A DNA stretch of 64,000 nucleotides from Purshia tridentata (GCA_003254885.1 QANT01005717.1:19909-83908), one strand, 5' to 3'. Shown: positions 35,504 to 52,688, counted from the stretch's first letter. Made by a program: numbers and translations. The notes: generated by a model not told the origin, from the sequence alone.

Positions 35504-38500
35504 ATGGCAGGAGGACGAAGAAGAGGACAGAGAAGACCCATCAACACCAATGAAAATAACAACAACGTAACTTGTAGCAGCAGCAGAAGAAGAAGATCTT
35601 CATCGTCATCATCAAAATCTTATGTTCGAGGGGGTTTGTTTGTTGAGGGTGGTGTTTTATCTGATTGGTCCCTCCCTCAAACCCCTCTTCGAGGTCCTTC
35701 CTTTATCTCCATCAATGATAATAGTTTGCTGTTTTTCTGTTTGGTTTCCTAGAAAACTGAGGAAACTGAGAATGAAAATGGAAGTTTCCATTAATTTTTA
35801 ACCGATATTCTGTGGTTTGTTTTGGTTTTCAATTGTAGGGAAGAATCCGAGTTCGAATAACAAATCTGGGTCGAAATCTGGAGCAAATTCAGCTTCTGAT
35901 TCGAAAAGTTCGTCTCGAAAATCTAATGTTAATGCTATAGGATACCAATACCCTTCCCTTGAACGTCAGGTGTGTCCTGTAGGCTCAAAGCTTCTTCTTT
36001 TATTTTTTGTTTCAAAATTATTTCATTCAAATGTTTTCGTGTCATACATTGCTAATTGTCTGAATGTAACCCGAGCAATTTCAGAAAGCAAACGAGCTTA
36101 GCTATGTTTAGAGGGAGACTAATATGAGATCGAAACAATTTTTCCTGTTTTTTAATGGATTTGAGTCTGAGTTGTAATGAATAACTAAATCTTCTAGCGT
36201 TGTGTTTCTGTAGTCGAGAAATTTTCTTAGAGTTAAGCAGTTAAATCTCTCTCTCTCTCTCTTCAGGCTTTGCTTTATAGTAATTAGTTCATGGGAAATG
36301 TTTTGTTCCATTGTTTGAACTTTGAAGTAATTAGTTCATGGGCAAGCTTTTCTAATTTTCTGGTTTAAAGCTATACTAGTCGCTGTAGACATTTTAACTG
36401 ATGCTTGAAGCACATTGCAAGCACTCGTCAACTGGCTACAAGGAGTCATCTTCTAGGTTCCATTTTCTTTTCTTCTTTGGAGATTATTTGTGGAAATTAG
36501 CTGTCAATTTAATGATGCATTGGATTTTTTGTAAATATTAAAGTAGCAATGTTAGTTCTATGTTCATTTAGTTTGGATATGCTTTGATTTTGGACAGGAG
36601 GGTTTGCATTCGAAATTAAATGTTGAGGGTAATAATGAAGATAAACATATGGACGATTCATGCCCTTTTGTTTTAGTTGATTTCAAGGATTCCCCAATTG
36701 TAGCTCATGTGGACCAAACACCAGCTTCAAGTCCCCATGTTGTGGAATTTACTTATCAGTACGGTTCAAGTTTTGTGTTAGGTGAAAGCTCTCATAGAGG
36801 GTTGGGGTTCTCTGATGAACTTGAGGGAACCCCAAGTGATGTTGAAGCTTCCTCAAAGCAAATGGAAGAGCCTGAAGATTCATTGTCTTCTGAGAAGGAT
36901 ATGGATGTCAATGAGGAGATTAATTGTGAAGTTGGTGATGAGATGGTTGAAGAGCTGTTTACAGAGATGTCGTCTCCTCAGAAAAATTCAGGTTTTTTGT
37001 CAATTGGAGGCATAAAATTGTACACCCAAGATATGTCTGATGAAGAAAGCGAAGAAGATGAAGGAAGCTCAGACTCCTCTGAGCCAGGAGGACTAGTTGG
37101 ATCATCTGAAGGTGATTACTCTGAACACATGTCTGATAGTGGTTCAGATATTGATGACGAGGTTGCACAAGATTATTTAGAAGGAATTGGTGGGAGTGAC
37201 AACATTTTAAGTTCCAAATGGTTGGTAGAACAGGAATTGGATGAGTCGGAGAAGGATAGCTCTTCAAGCAGTGGCTTTGATGAGACCGTAAAGAAGTTGG
37301 GTGGAATTGCTCTTCAGGATGCGTCTAGGGAATATGGTAGGAAGAAGGTCCATTCAAAGAAGAAATACAATGTGACTGAGAGATATGCTCATTCTTTCAC
37401 TATGGATGACTTAATGCTTGTAAAGGATCCAAGAACTGTTTCTGCAAAAAAGAAGCCTGTTGCTAGGTTTCTTCAGTGTTGGCCTTTAGAAGCTCAAAGG
37501 AGTAAAAATTCAAGAAATTTTTCTGGTATTTTTCTTTTTGGCCTGAAAGTGATTTTTCTAGTATAAGATTGCTAAGATAAGTTTTCTGTCTATAACTTCT
37601 GCTTGCATATGTTTATCTTCGTAAACATGCATCTGTTCCATGAAGGGAATATTATATTGTTTTGCTTGAGCACCAAATTCATATATAGGGTCTACAAATA
37701 AATTTCATCCGGATTTAAAAATTATTTCAGTTGGAGAAGCGGATGTGTTTTTCTCATATATTCCATATTGTCTAGCATTCCTAGTATTATTTTTGAGATG
37801 AAAGGTAGATAGTTAGGATCTCCAATGAAATGACCAGGTGGGAAAATTTTCCCTCTTACCATGGGTAATACATGTCGGTGGACTTTTTGTATGTCAGAGA
37901 TGGCTTCCCTCTATGATTTTATAAATTTTCTGGTGGATTATCTTCCATGTCTTCAGCTCATATTATTTATTGTTTGACTTTCCATTCAGGTGTGAAGAAG
38001 AAACATCGCAAAGAAATGATTGCTGTGAAGCGTCGGGATAGAATGCTGCACCGGGGTGTTGATCTTGAGCAAATCAATTTGGTAAATTCTTGGTTGTTTT
38101 CAGTGAATTTTTTATTGACAGTATGCTCATGTAGTATAGATGGTGTAGTGACATTATAGATAGATTGTGTTCAAGCTGTTCTAAACATTTGATTTAAGAA
38201 CTTAGTAGTGTTTGGTTTGCTGAAATGAACTTGGAATGGAAATTTCCAGTGTTTGGTTGAGAAAAAATATATAGTAATGAACATCCATATAAAATGTTCA
38301 TTACCCCAAAGTGATGGATAGTACCAATTACATTTATTACTAATTTTCAATTCTTCTTATTTGACTCTCTAACTCTCTCTACATTCTTTTTCAATTGTAG
38401 AAATTAGAGCAGATTGTTTTGGATGGAGTGGATATGTTTTCTTTTCAACCTATGCATTCCCGGGATTGTTCCCAGGTACGGAATTTTGATTCATCTCTTC

Positions 38501-38657
38501 AATTTGCAGCTTGTAACTTCTTTTGTCCTCATATTTTTACCATTTGCACTTCTACGGGCATGAATCATCTAGTATGTTTAATTTAGTGGTATACCATTTT
38601 ACATAATCATTTATTTGTGTGAGGTGCTTCGGTTTGTTACGATTATAAATGATTCAA

Positions 38658-38699
<42 letters not shown>

Positions 38700-40171
38700 A
38701 TTGCCAAAGCATTGAAGATTATAAAATTTAGTTAGTATTAAGCCAAGAGCAATAGATTATGTGCTAGCTGCGAAGCTAATGGCAGTAGATTCAGTGCTTT
38801 ATGAAGTTTGATGTCTTAGATTTTTTATTGCAACCTAACAAATGAAAGTTAGGGGTTTAATTAACCTGTAGTGCAAGACTATTGTGCCATTATGGAGTGT
38901 GCTTAAAAATCCCTTAATGGAGTCCCCATCAAGTCTTAGCCTTTCTTTGATAGTTACTACTTTTGAATTTTTTAGGTGCAACGATTAGCAGCAATTTATC
39001 GGCTACGGAGTTCCTGCCAAGGATCTGGCAAGAAGAGGTACATAACTTCTTTTTATTTCTTATACAAGGAAACATGGTATTGATGTTTTCTTTCCCAGAT
39101 TTGTGACAGTGATGTGGACACAACACACCAGCGTGCCATCAGCAAGTGATAGGCTTCGTCTTCAAAAGGTTCTCCATTAAACTTCTTGGCTACAATTCTG
39201 TGTTGCATGGTCTGGAGCTGTATTTGTCCAAAATTTACTTTGTTTCTCCTTTTCCATTTGGATTCTGCTCTGAATAGTTTCACTATGTACTTGGAATCTT
39301 TTTGTATGCCTGGTGCTGCAAAATTTAGTGACTATTTTCTTTATTTCAGCTGATTGGAGCGAGCATGGAGGATGCTGATTTGTCTGTTGTTGAGCCTTTT
39401 GGTGTAGACAAAAGTAGGTCAAAGAAAAATGGAAAAGGGATTGGTTTAAAGCTACCAGAATCTAAACAATCCACCCAAAGAAAGACAACAAAGATCTCAG
39501 CCAAGCGTGGCAGTGGCAGTGGCAGAGCCTATGAACCTAAACATGGTGGAAAAATGGATTCGTATGCCAATCAACCAGTATCATTTGTATCAAGTGGTGT
39601 GATGCAATCACAGACTGAGATTGTAGCTGTTGATTCAATAGATGCAAGTGGTAAAGAAAAGGGTGTTTCTGGGCCAGCTGATTTTTGCTCGTTTGAGGTA
39701 CACACCAAGGGTTTTGGTTCGAAAATGTTGGCTAAAATGGGATTTATTGAAGGTGGTGGATTAGGAAAAGATGGACAAGGTATGGCAGAGCCCATTGAAG
39801 TGATCCAACGGCCTAAATCACTTGGCTTGGGTGTGGAATTTTCCAACACCGTTGACATTCCAGTAAATAATACCCCAGTAAAGAACTACCCAGTAAAGGA
39901 CAGATCTCAAACTCAGAGAAGGGGAGCTTCTCAAAGTCCAAGAAGTGGAGCTTCTCAAACTAAAAGAAGTGTAGCTTCTCAAACTAAAAGAAGTGGAGCT
40001 TCTCAAACTCAAGTTATCGGGGCTTTTGAAAAACATACCAGAGGATTTGGATCAAAGATGATGACAAAGATGGGTTTTGTTGAAGGCATGGGGTTGGGGA
40101 AAGATTCACAAGGCATTGTCAACCCACTATCTGCGGTCAGGCTACCAAAATCGAGGGGAATAGGTGCCTAA
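35504..40171 (+). CDS. R3H and double G-patch protein, SQS1-like
   Basis: Nuclear RNA-processing type protein of 789 residues. Exons: 35504-35693, 35839-35969, 36598-37525, 37990-38081, 38401-38475, 38976-39037, 39099-39168, 39350-40171. The N-terminus is Arg/Ser-rich. A long acidic, Ser/Asp/Glu-rich region fills exon 3. An R3H-type segment spans exons 7-8 (VTVMWTQHTSVPSASDRLRL then QKLIG). Two G-patches follow in the last exon: HTKGFGSKMLAKMGFIEGGG and HTRGFGSKMMTKMGFVEGMG, each ending in LGKD-QG. Between them are four 8-residue repeats (RSGASQTK). Yeast Sqs1/Pfa1 has the same R3H plus G-patch plan and activates the DEAH helicase Prp43. A similar helicase-cofactor role is inferred here. The second G-patch lies at the extreme C-terminus. 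Exon 3 has an acceptable alternative open reading past its donor, but splicing at 37526 joins in frame to the KKKHRKEM exon. Confidence 0.87.
38658..38694. repeat. (CT)n microsatellite in an intron
   Basis: An almost pure CT run of about 37 bases within the intron 38476-38975 of the R3H/G-patch gene. Confidence 0.9.
39914..40012 (+). repeat. 24-bp coding minisatellite between two G-patches
   Basis: Four copies of a 24-bp unit (GGAGCTTCTCAAACTAAAAG plus AAGT-like variants) encode RxGASQ(S/T)(P/K) repeats. The unit length keeps the frame, so copy number could vary without breaking the gene. Confidence 0.85.
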
Positions 40172-42300
40172 GGCCAGATATCATATATGTTATCTCAGGT
40201 AATTTTAATTTAATTTGTTTTTGTTTCCTGGTAGTTAGCTAATCTTGGCAAACACCTGTGTTAGTTATCTATTACTCACCATAGATCTGTACATTAAGTT
40301 GTGTTATAATGTTATGCTGTTGGCTGAACTGAATCATCTATTCTTATTGATTTTAGTGATCACATTTGTAATTGAATAAGAAAACATGTGGTACAGAGAC
40401 CATCTTAAAACACCATGTGGGCTTCTGTCTTTATTCGGATTAAAGCTATTTAATAAATTTCTTCCATAGAAGTGCTCGTCATTTTCCAAGCAAAGTAATT
40501 GACTAATGGTGCACCAGATTTGTCATTCCATTATATGGTATTGTAATGTGACTCTTATTGGAATTTGAGAGAAATGCACATGGAACATGCTTTTCAAGTT
40601 GACAAAATATGAGGAAAGAATGTGTTAGACACTAAGAGGGTCTTCCAATCATACACAATTTCACAATGAGTCCCCATTTAAGGCTGTCCAAAAAACAAAT
40701 ATACATATTTGTAGCCTCTCTTTATCAGTTAAACAAATAAGAATGTGTACCTTTCCAGTTCAATGATCTGAAGTAATATTGAAATTTTTTTTTTCCAAAA
40801 AAAAGAAAAGAAAATTGTTAAACGGGCAAGCTCAAATCCATTGACCAACCCATGATGTTTGTCCATGTAATATTATGATTTATCAAAGTCGTCGAATAGG
40901 GTACTTAAACTAGTCAGCAGTGACTAGCACGTATATGGAATTACTGGAATCTTTTAACATACAAATGGTTGGGAACTTGGGATTAAATTACTTTTTTGGG
41001 TGGCCAATTGGTTGGGTTTAATTTTTTAATCATATGATAATGAGAGAATATTCAAACTCGTGTGCTCTTAAATCACTAAATGATATGTGAATATGGATTT
41101 TTCCTCTCAAATCTCAAATTTGGATCAACAAGAGAGGTAAATTTTCAAACTACATCTTATTTTGTAAATGAGACTATGGCATGATCGAAATAAATCAAAA
41201 GGAAGTGACTTGAGAAAAAAGAAAAGTAAACAAAGCTAGATCTTAAGTCATGACTTCCTCACAACCACGTAATGCAATGTATTGTTTAAGCATTTTATTT
41301 TTTCTCAACTTCAAATTGGAACATCAAACAACGACAGGTCACATTAATTAAAATTCAATTCGTAAAATTTGTCTTCGAGAATTGCTTTTGTTAAATCTAA
41401 TAAACTTTTTATAAAAACCACTAAAATTATTTTACTATTAGATTTATAAATAAGGTAATAGCTTATATAATATTTTACACTCATCCCATTATTTTATTTA
41501 GTCAGTAATATACAGAAATTTATAACATTTATGTATATTACTCATCGTTGTAATTGTTGAATAACGCAATTAAAAAAGTCATCAAACTATTCATAATACA
41601 CCTAAGTTAAATTTCAACCACAGCTCAAACCAAAAAAAATATTGAATATTACCCTCCGTTAATGACTTAGTAAGAACTCGGTGGCCAAAAGAAAAAATGA
41701 CTTAACAACAACTTGTAGTTGCACACTTGTACAGTTTTACTTAATGAAAGAGGCAAATTAGAAATCCCGGAAAACGACATCAATTAATTTTTATTTAAAA
41801 AGTAAATCAAGCAAATGAGATCTGAGCCAGGATCTGGCATTTCAGACATTGTATAGGGGTATTTAAAGAAAAAGGCCAAAATGGTGGCACTCTCTCGAAG
41901 AAAAACCAACCATATAAAAATACAGTCCAATTGTATTGCACCCAAGCCCTCACTCTCTTCTTCTGGGCCTTAATTTTCCCAACAGATTTCGGGAGCTTGA
42001 AGATCTCTGCTGGTTCACTTGGAGGCTTGTTCTCTCGCTTGTCCATGTCTTGCACTCTGATAAAGGTCAGTTAGATCCTCACTTAATTTGAAATTTTTTG
42101 AAATAAAGAAAAAAACGAGTTCTTTTGCTGTTCGTTTGCCTATTTATAGATCTTCAATGCTGTGGCAGTTAATAGTTTGATTCGCTTTTGTAACTGAGCC
42201 TTCGTTGAAATTGAAAATCCATATAGAAAGTGTGCTAATTTTTGTTTCCTTGCTCGTTTTCTCTTCTGAGTCTCTCAGATCTGACACAAAAACTTCAAGA
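40172..42300. other. Intergenic region and TM9SF gene leader
   Basis: 3' UTR of the R3H gene, then AT-rich DNA without a supported gene. From about 41.95 kb the sequence looks like the TM9SF leader. A probable 5' UTR intron runs from the GT at 42066 to the AG at 42277-42278. Confidence 0.55.
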
Positions 42301-44274
42301 ATGGACCTTTCTCATCGATTTAGGATCTGCGTTTTGACAATTTGTTTGATATTTCAATCCGCATATGGGTTTTACCTTCCGGGTAGTTACCCTCACAAGT
42401 ACGGTGTCGGGGACATGTTAGGGGTGAAAGTGAATTCTCTGACTTCCATTGATACCGAGATACCCTTTAGCTATTACAGTTTGCCATTTTGTCAGCCTGA
42501 ACAGGGTATTAAGGACAGTGCTGAGAATCTCGGTGAGCTCCTCATGGGGGACCGCATTGAGAATTCTCCATATCGGTTTAAGATGCACACCAATGAGTCT
42601 GAGATCTTCTTGTGTCAATCGGGTCCATTGACGGCCGATCAGTTTAGTCTCTTGAAGAAGAGGATTGATGAGATGTATCAGGTGAATTTGATTCTTGATA
42701 ATTTGCCTGCGATCCGGTATACCAAGAAGGAGGGTTTTGTTCTGCGGTGGACTGGGTACCCTGTGGGAATTAAGGTTAAGGATGTGTACTATGTGTTTAA
42801 CCATTTGAAGTTTAAGGTACTTGTTCATAAGTATGAGGAGCCCAATGTAGCACGAGTAATGGGTACTGGTGATGGGGCAGAGGTGATCCCCACGGTTGCA
42901 AAATCAGATTCAGATGTGCCTGGGTATATCATTGTAGGGTTTGAGGTGATACCTTGCAGTTACATGCATGATGCGGGTGCTGTGAAGAAGTTGAAAATAT
43001 ATGAAAATTACCCTGCTCCTATTAAATGCGATCCCACCACTGTGGCAATGTCCGTTAATGAAAAGCAGTCCATAGTCTTTACATACGAGGTTGAATTCGA
43101 GGAGAGTGACATCAAGTGGCCCTCACGGTGGGATGCTTATTTGAAGATGGAGGGATCCAAAGTCCATTGGTTCTCTATTCTCAATTCTCTCATGGTGATT
43201 ACTTTCCTTGCTGGTATTGTCCTTGTGATATTTTTGAGGACTGTTAGGCGGGACCTTACTCGATACGAAGAGCTTGACAAAGAGGCTCAAGCACAGATGA
43301 ATGAGGAGTTGTCTGGCTGGAAGCTTGTTGTTGCGGATGTTTTCCGTGCTCCAAGCAATCCTGCCCTGTTGTGTATAATGGTTGGGGATGGGGTTCAGAT
43401 CCTTGGGATGGCAGTGGTGACTATATTGTTTGCTGCTCTTGGGTTCATGTCACCAGCATCTCGTGGTACACTTATTACAGGTATGCTATTTTTCTATATG
43501 ATCCTTGGTATTGCAGCTGGTTATGTTGCTGTTCGTCTTTGGAGGACAATTGGCTGTGGAGATTGCAAGGGATGGGTTTCTGTCTCATGGAAGGCTGCTT
43601 GTTTCTTCCCTGGAATTGCCTTTTTGATTCTGACCACTCTGAATTTTCTATTGTGGGGTAGTCACAGCACAGGAGCCATTCCATTTTCTCTCTTTGTTAT
43701 TCTCCTTTTGCTTTGGTTCTGCATTTCTGTTCCCCTTACCCTCGTTGGTGGATACCTTGGGGCCAAGGCACCTCACATTGAGTACCCAGTTCGAACCAAT
43801 CAAATACCTAGGGAAATCCCAGCACAGAAGTACCCATCCTGGCTGTTGGTTCTTGGGGCTGGCACTCTCCCGTTTGGCACCCTGTTCATTGAGCTCTTCT
43901 TTATCATGTCTAGCATTTGGATGGGCCGTGTTTATTATGTTTTTGGGTTTCTCTTCATTGTATTGATCCTTCTCGTCGTGGTTTGTGCTGAGGTGTCTCT
44001 AGTACTAACCTACATGCATCTCTGTGTGGAGGACTGGAAATGGTGGTGGAAGTCTTTCTTTGCTTCTGGCTCCGTTGCCATATACATTTTCTTGTACTCC
44101 ATAAACTACCTTGTATTTGATCTCAAGAGCTTGAGTGGACCCGTCTCTGCCACGCTTTACTTGGGATATTCGCTCTTCATGGTTCTGGCAATCATGCTTG
44201 CAACAGGCACAGTTGGGTTCCTTTCTTCATTCTGGTTTGTGCACTACCTGTTCTCATCGGTGAAGCTGGACTGA
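42301..44274 (+). CDS. TMN11: Transmembrane 9 superfamily (EMP70) protein
   Basis: Intronless coding region for 657 residues, the family's usual size. I start at the ATG at 42301; the frame is open further upstream but offers only a TTG, and the sequence after 42301 begins with a signal peptide (CVLTICLIFQSAYG) followed by FYLPGSYPHKYGVGD. A lumenal domain of about 240 residues (with GYIIVGFEVIPCSY) leads to nine hydrophobic segments, the first near residues 295-315. The protein ends in VKLD, fitting the C-terminal KxD/E Golgi-retention and COPI-binding signal known for plant EMP70 proteins. It is expected in Golgi and endosomal membranes with a role in trafficking. The symbol is chosen from similarity and from its position beside AK5; TMN12 is the alternative. 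Confidence 0.88.
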   Translation: MDLSHRFRICVLTICLIFQSAYGFYLPGSYPHKYGVGDMLGVKVNSLTSIDTEIPFSYYSLPFCQPEQGIKDSAENLGELLMGDRIENSPYRFKMHTNESEIFLCQSGPLTADQFSLLKKRIDEMYQVNLILDNLPAIRYTKKEGFVLRWTGYPVGIKVKDVYYVFNHLKFKVLVHKYEEPNVARVMGTGDGAEVIPTVAKSDSDVPGYIIVGFEVIPCSYMHDAGAVKKLKIYENYPAPIKCDPTTVAMSVNEKQSIVFTYEVEFEESDIKWPSRWDAYLKMEGSKVHWFSILNSLMVITFLAGIVLVIFLRTVRRDLTRYEELDKEAQAQMNEELSGWKLVVADVFRAPSNPALLCIMVGDGVQILGMAVVTILFAALGFMSPASRGTLITGMLFFYMILGIAAGYVAVRLWRTIGCGDCKGWVSVSWKAACFFPGIAFLILTTLNFLLWGSHSTGAIPFSLFVILLLLWFCISVPLTLVGGYLGAKAPHIEYPVRTNQIPREIPAQKYPSWLLVLGAGTLPFGTLFIELFFIMSSIWMGRVYYVFGFLFIVLILLVVVCAEVSLVLTYMHLCVEDWKWWWKSFFASGSVAIYIFLYSINYLVFDLKSLSGPVSATLYLGYSLFMVLAIMLATGTVGFLSSFWFVHYLFSSVKLD

Positions 44275-45221
44275 AGAACTTTGCCACTCAAAAGATTGGC
44301 ACTTTAAGAAATAGTGGTGATCATTCAGGGGAAGAAAGAGTGCAAACTTTACAGATGTTCTATCATGTGTTAATTTTCATTATATTCTGTTAGGGAACTT
44401 AGTTCATGTAATAACAAGAAGTCTTCCAGTTTTGCTAAATTCTTTAATAGATGGACAACATGAGGTCCTGGCTTATAGTTTGATACTGAAGTTTGTTTTG
44501 CATTCTGGTGGATAGGAGGCACATTTTGTTGATGGTAGTTGGCATGTGTGATATTATCATTCTGTACTCAATTGGTCGGTCTGTATGGTTTAGAATGCAA
44601 AAGCACAACTTTTTCTGTTTATTATTTCGCATTTTGAGCTATTCTAGTTGTATTATTCATCTCGTTCCCCTTTGCGTCTTTTAACTTCTTTCTGACTATT
44701 TGTATGAACAAAATCACATATGTAAAGACCATCAATATTCTATAAAAGCACTGAAATTCCAACCACTTAACGTCATATGCTAGGCGTGTTTAATAATCTC
44801 CTCAAAGGAATATTGGTATCCAACACAACCAAATGAGAAAAAAAATTGCAAGGCAAGTAAAACAAGGTACAAGCACAACATATCTGTTTTGACTTTTGAG
44901 AGGGACGGTGTTTCATAAATGATAATGGAAAATATACAGAAAATGTAATTTCAGCGAAGGTGTGGTGTGGGTTCTGAGTCCTTACATCACATTGGGCCTT
45001 GTACACTATTCTGCCAAAAACAGAGGATACCATATTATTTATTTATTGATATAAATCATATAATAATATAAATGCGCCGAGGTCCTTGAACAGGGGAAGA
45101 GAACTAGTGGTGTCTGTTTTTCCGTTACCATCAGCCGCTTAAACTTTTTGCTGCCCGTAGTTATAGTGCACACTCGCTCTCTATCTCTCTCTCTGATTCA
45201 TACACACAGAGTGGCAGAAGA
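44275..45221. other. Intergenic spacer
   Basis: 3' UTR of the TM9SF gene and promoter/leader of AK5, with a CT-rich leader at about 45174-45195. No further gene is supported. Confidence 0.6.
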
Positions 45222-49958
<4,737 letters not shown>

Positions 49959-50133
49959 AAGGTGGTGGTAGATACGGTCTGCTTCAAATGCAAGTATAAT
50001 AAACGCTTTCTGTCAGTAAATATTTCTTATCTGATTCCTGGGGGTGTTTGCTTCTAGGAATCAGTGACCCATATTATGGAACTTACAGTATCGTTCTAGT
50101 ATTGCAGTTTAGTCTTACAATTTTCAAGGATAG

Positions 50134-50221
50134 TGAAGGAATCTAGGTATCCATCCCAAAACCAATTGGTAATAGGAGGAGTAGCTCAAACTCTTATAAA
50201 CCACTAGCAAGGCCCTCACAT
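50134..50221 (-). mobile_element. Truncated LTR of the same TRIM family
   Basis: Bases 50134-50221 match the first 88 bases of the two LTRs of the neighbouring TRIM (starting TGAAGGAATCTAGG, ending CCCTCACAT) but lack the last 25 or so. It is an older, broken copy lying directly against a scrap of amine oxidase coding DNA. Confidence 0.8.
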
Positions 50222-51279
50222 AGTTCGACAGGCCACAACACACCAAGGAAGAGTTTGAAGGAATCTAGGCATCCATCCCAAAACCAATTGGCAATAGGAG
50301 GAGTAGTCCAAACCCTTATAAACCACTAGCAAGGCCCTCACATCTTCAATGTGGGACGTGACATCATTTCAAGCCTAACACGTGGACAATTTATATTGGG
50401 TGACGTAGGAGCACGTGTGGCCGTTTAGGCGCATCACGTGTATAACCTGCTCTGATACCATGAAGGAATCTAGGCATCCATCCCAAAACCAATTAGCAAT
50501 AGGAGTAGTAGCTGAAACCCTTATAAACCACTAGCAAGGCCCTCACATCTTCAATGTGGGATATCTCTCAACAGAGTTTGGCATGTTGTGAGTGAGACGG
50601 CTAAAACTGAATCAGATGCAAAAATTCACCTGGGTTTGAAGCCATCTGATCTTGTTGTGATAAATCCTAATAAAAAGACCAAATATGGGAACCCTATTGG
50701 TTACCGTTTAATTCCTGGGTCAGTTGCAGGACCCATTTTGTTGAAGGATGATTATCCACAAATTCGCGGTGCTTTCACCAATTACAATATGTGGGTTACA
50801 CCATACAACAAGTCTGAAAAATGGGCAGGAGGGAAGCTTGTTGATCAAAGCCGAGGAGACGATACTCTAGCAGTCTGGACCCAAAGGTATCGTTTAATTA
50901 ACAGTAATTCATGCCACAAGCACCATATTGTGAACCACATGTCTAATAAGGATGAGATTCGCCGTCTCTTTTATAAGAGATACAGTCCACAATTTATGAA
51001 GGATGAGATTGTGCTTGTGATGGTTGTTAATTTGTGTTGACTGTTTTGATGACTTTTGTTTGCAGGAATAGGGAGATTGAGAACAAAGACATAGTGTTGT
51101 GGTACACCATTGGGTTTCACCATGCTCCATGCCAAGAAGACTTTCCAATTATGCCAACATTGAGCGGTGGATTTGAGCTCCGGCCAACCAATTTCTTTGA
51201 GAGCAATCCAGTTCTTAAAGCCAGAACAATGCCTCCAAAGCATGTGCACTGGCCTAATAGCACAAACCAAACCCCCTAG
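50222..51279 (+). pseudogene. 5'-truncated copper amine oxidase, interrupted by a TRIM
   Basis: Only the C-terminal part of a copper amine oxidase remains. Bases 50222-50255 hold a scrap (NTPRKS in one frame). A complete TRIM follows (50256-50573). Then 50574-50886 reads VWHVVSETAKTESDAKIHLG, NKKTKYGNPIGYRLIPG, DDYPQIRGAFTNYNMWVTPY and RGDDTLAVWTQR. After an intron (50887-51065) the last exon 51066-51279 gives [45 protein letters not shown]. The third copper-ligand His region is kept, but the TPQ tyrosine exon, the HxH copper pair and the N-terminal domains are missing. The scrap and the main part are also out of frame after removing the TRIM. It is oriented opposite to the intact gene. Any product would be inactive. 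Confidence 0.85.
50251..50578 (-). mobile_element. Complete TRIM retrotransposon with 5-bp target duplication
   Basis: Very short non-coding LTR element, 50256-50573 (318 bp), on the reverse strand. 5' LTR = 50573-50461 (starts TGTTGAGAG, ends CCTTCA). Directly after it is TGGTATCAGAGC (50460-50449), the primer-binding site matching the 3' end of initiator tRNA-Met. Internal part about 97 bp. 3' LTR about 50363-50256; its inner edge is uncertain by a few bases. The target duplication GAGTT is at 50251-50255 and 50574-50578. The element lies inside the amine oxidase fragment. No coding capacity. Confidence 0.9.
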
Positions 51280-52688
51280 TTGGGTACTTTTTGTTTGCCA
51301 GTAATAAATAATGAAGCCAGAGAGCTCCATAAGTGATACATTCACTACAAGAATAATTGGCAGTCTTTTAGCCACATTTGCATAATTCGTAGTTAATTAA
51401 AGGAAAATTTCTTTTATAAATATTTTATTAAATATCTCACTTATATATTTCAAAATTTGTTTATTGTAATTTGTTTCCACCTTTTTGTTCTACTAGTAGT
51501 ATCTACTAAATAAAATAAAAAGAATAATTTTGAGAATTTTATTTGTTGTCTGACGTGGTACAGTATGTTGCTGTACACTTTTACATGAAATGCAACCATA
51601 CAATGAAAGGGTGGGAACCTATGGACACGTCACACGTAAATAGTGGATATGCTAAATGAAAAGGTAAACTTTAGACAGATATATGGAGTGTCGAAGCTGA
51701 AAGCAGAGTGAATGGTCTTGTGTTATGTACTTCGCCAATTACATATACATTATCTTACAATTGTTTGAAAATTTTATCCCCTTCTTTATTTTAAGGAGAT
51801 GAGAATGAATAATTTCCATTACAATGTTTGGAAATGTCATGAATGTTAACCAAATAAATGTTTATTCATACAAAACATAATAAATGTTTTCTTATGAAGT
51901 GGACTATATCATATACCTCTTACATTGGTATCTAGAATTCATATGGATAGTAACAAATTCTTATTAATGCACATACCAAATATTAGAATGTGATCACATA
52001 CCCATACCCAAGTTTCAAAATAGTAAACCAAATAGCTTCCCTCACTGTGTCTTTCAAGATGTCATCACCCGGAAAATTACTGGCAATGGTATAGGGTTTA
52101 GATTTTTATTCTATAAATACCTCATATTGAGGAATCATAATAAGAAAATATTTTTTTTTCTTCAATTCTAGTTTTCTATATGGTGTTGTATGACAAATTT
52201 TATTGTAGTGATTATTTTTTTCCTTGTAAAAAGAGCATTGGGCAATTTGATCCCTTATTTGCATGTTTGCCATTAAAAATTAAAAAGAGCTAGTACTCCC
52301 ATTCGAATGCATGAGCACTCAATTGCATAAGGAGTGTTCTGAGCAGAAGAACTGAGCAAATTTCAGAGATAGCAAAGCAAAAGAGTAAAAACAAGAAACT
52401 TGAAAGCAGCCATTGTTACTAAAGATGTTACATCAACAAGATCAATAATCAAATAACATGTTTCAGTTTTACAAGCTTGAAATTAAGAATCAACTAATTT
52501 TGCAGAGAGATCTGATTGCTAAAATCTTGCCAAACCTCCAGTCAGTCCAGATTAATGAACACAAACTTGTATATGCAGTGAACTGAGGCCTATATTAATC
52601 AAACCTATATACAACACCTGTGATTTCATTTCACCACTAGAGCTTAACTTGTTTGAGTTACTGTCATAAGAATGTACTTAATTGCAGA
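51280..52688. other. Tail-to-tail spacer between amine oxidase copies
   Basis: AT-rich DNA between the 3' ends of the plus-strand fragment and the intact minus-strand gene. It should contain the intact gene's 3' UTR. No other gene is seen. Confidence 0.6.

Noticed and set aside
38205-38345. MITE-like motif AGTGTTTGGTTTGCTG in an intron of the R3H/G-patch gene
   Set aside because: No matching inverted end or target duplication was found.
42205-42300. 32-codon upstream extension of the TM9SF frame
   Set aside because: It would begin at TTG, not ATG, and a probable leader intron acceptor falls within it. The ATG at 42301 gives a proper signal peptide.
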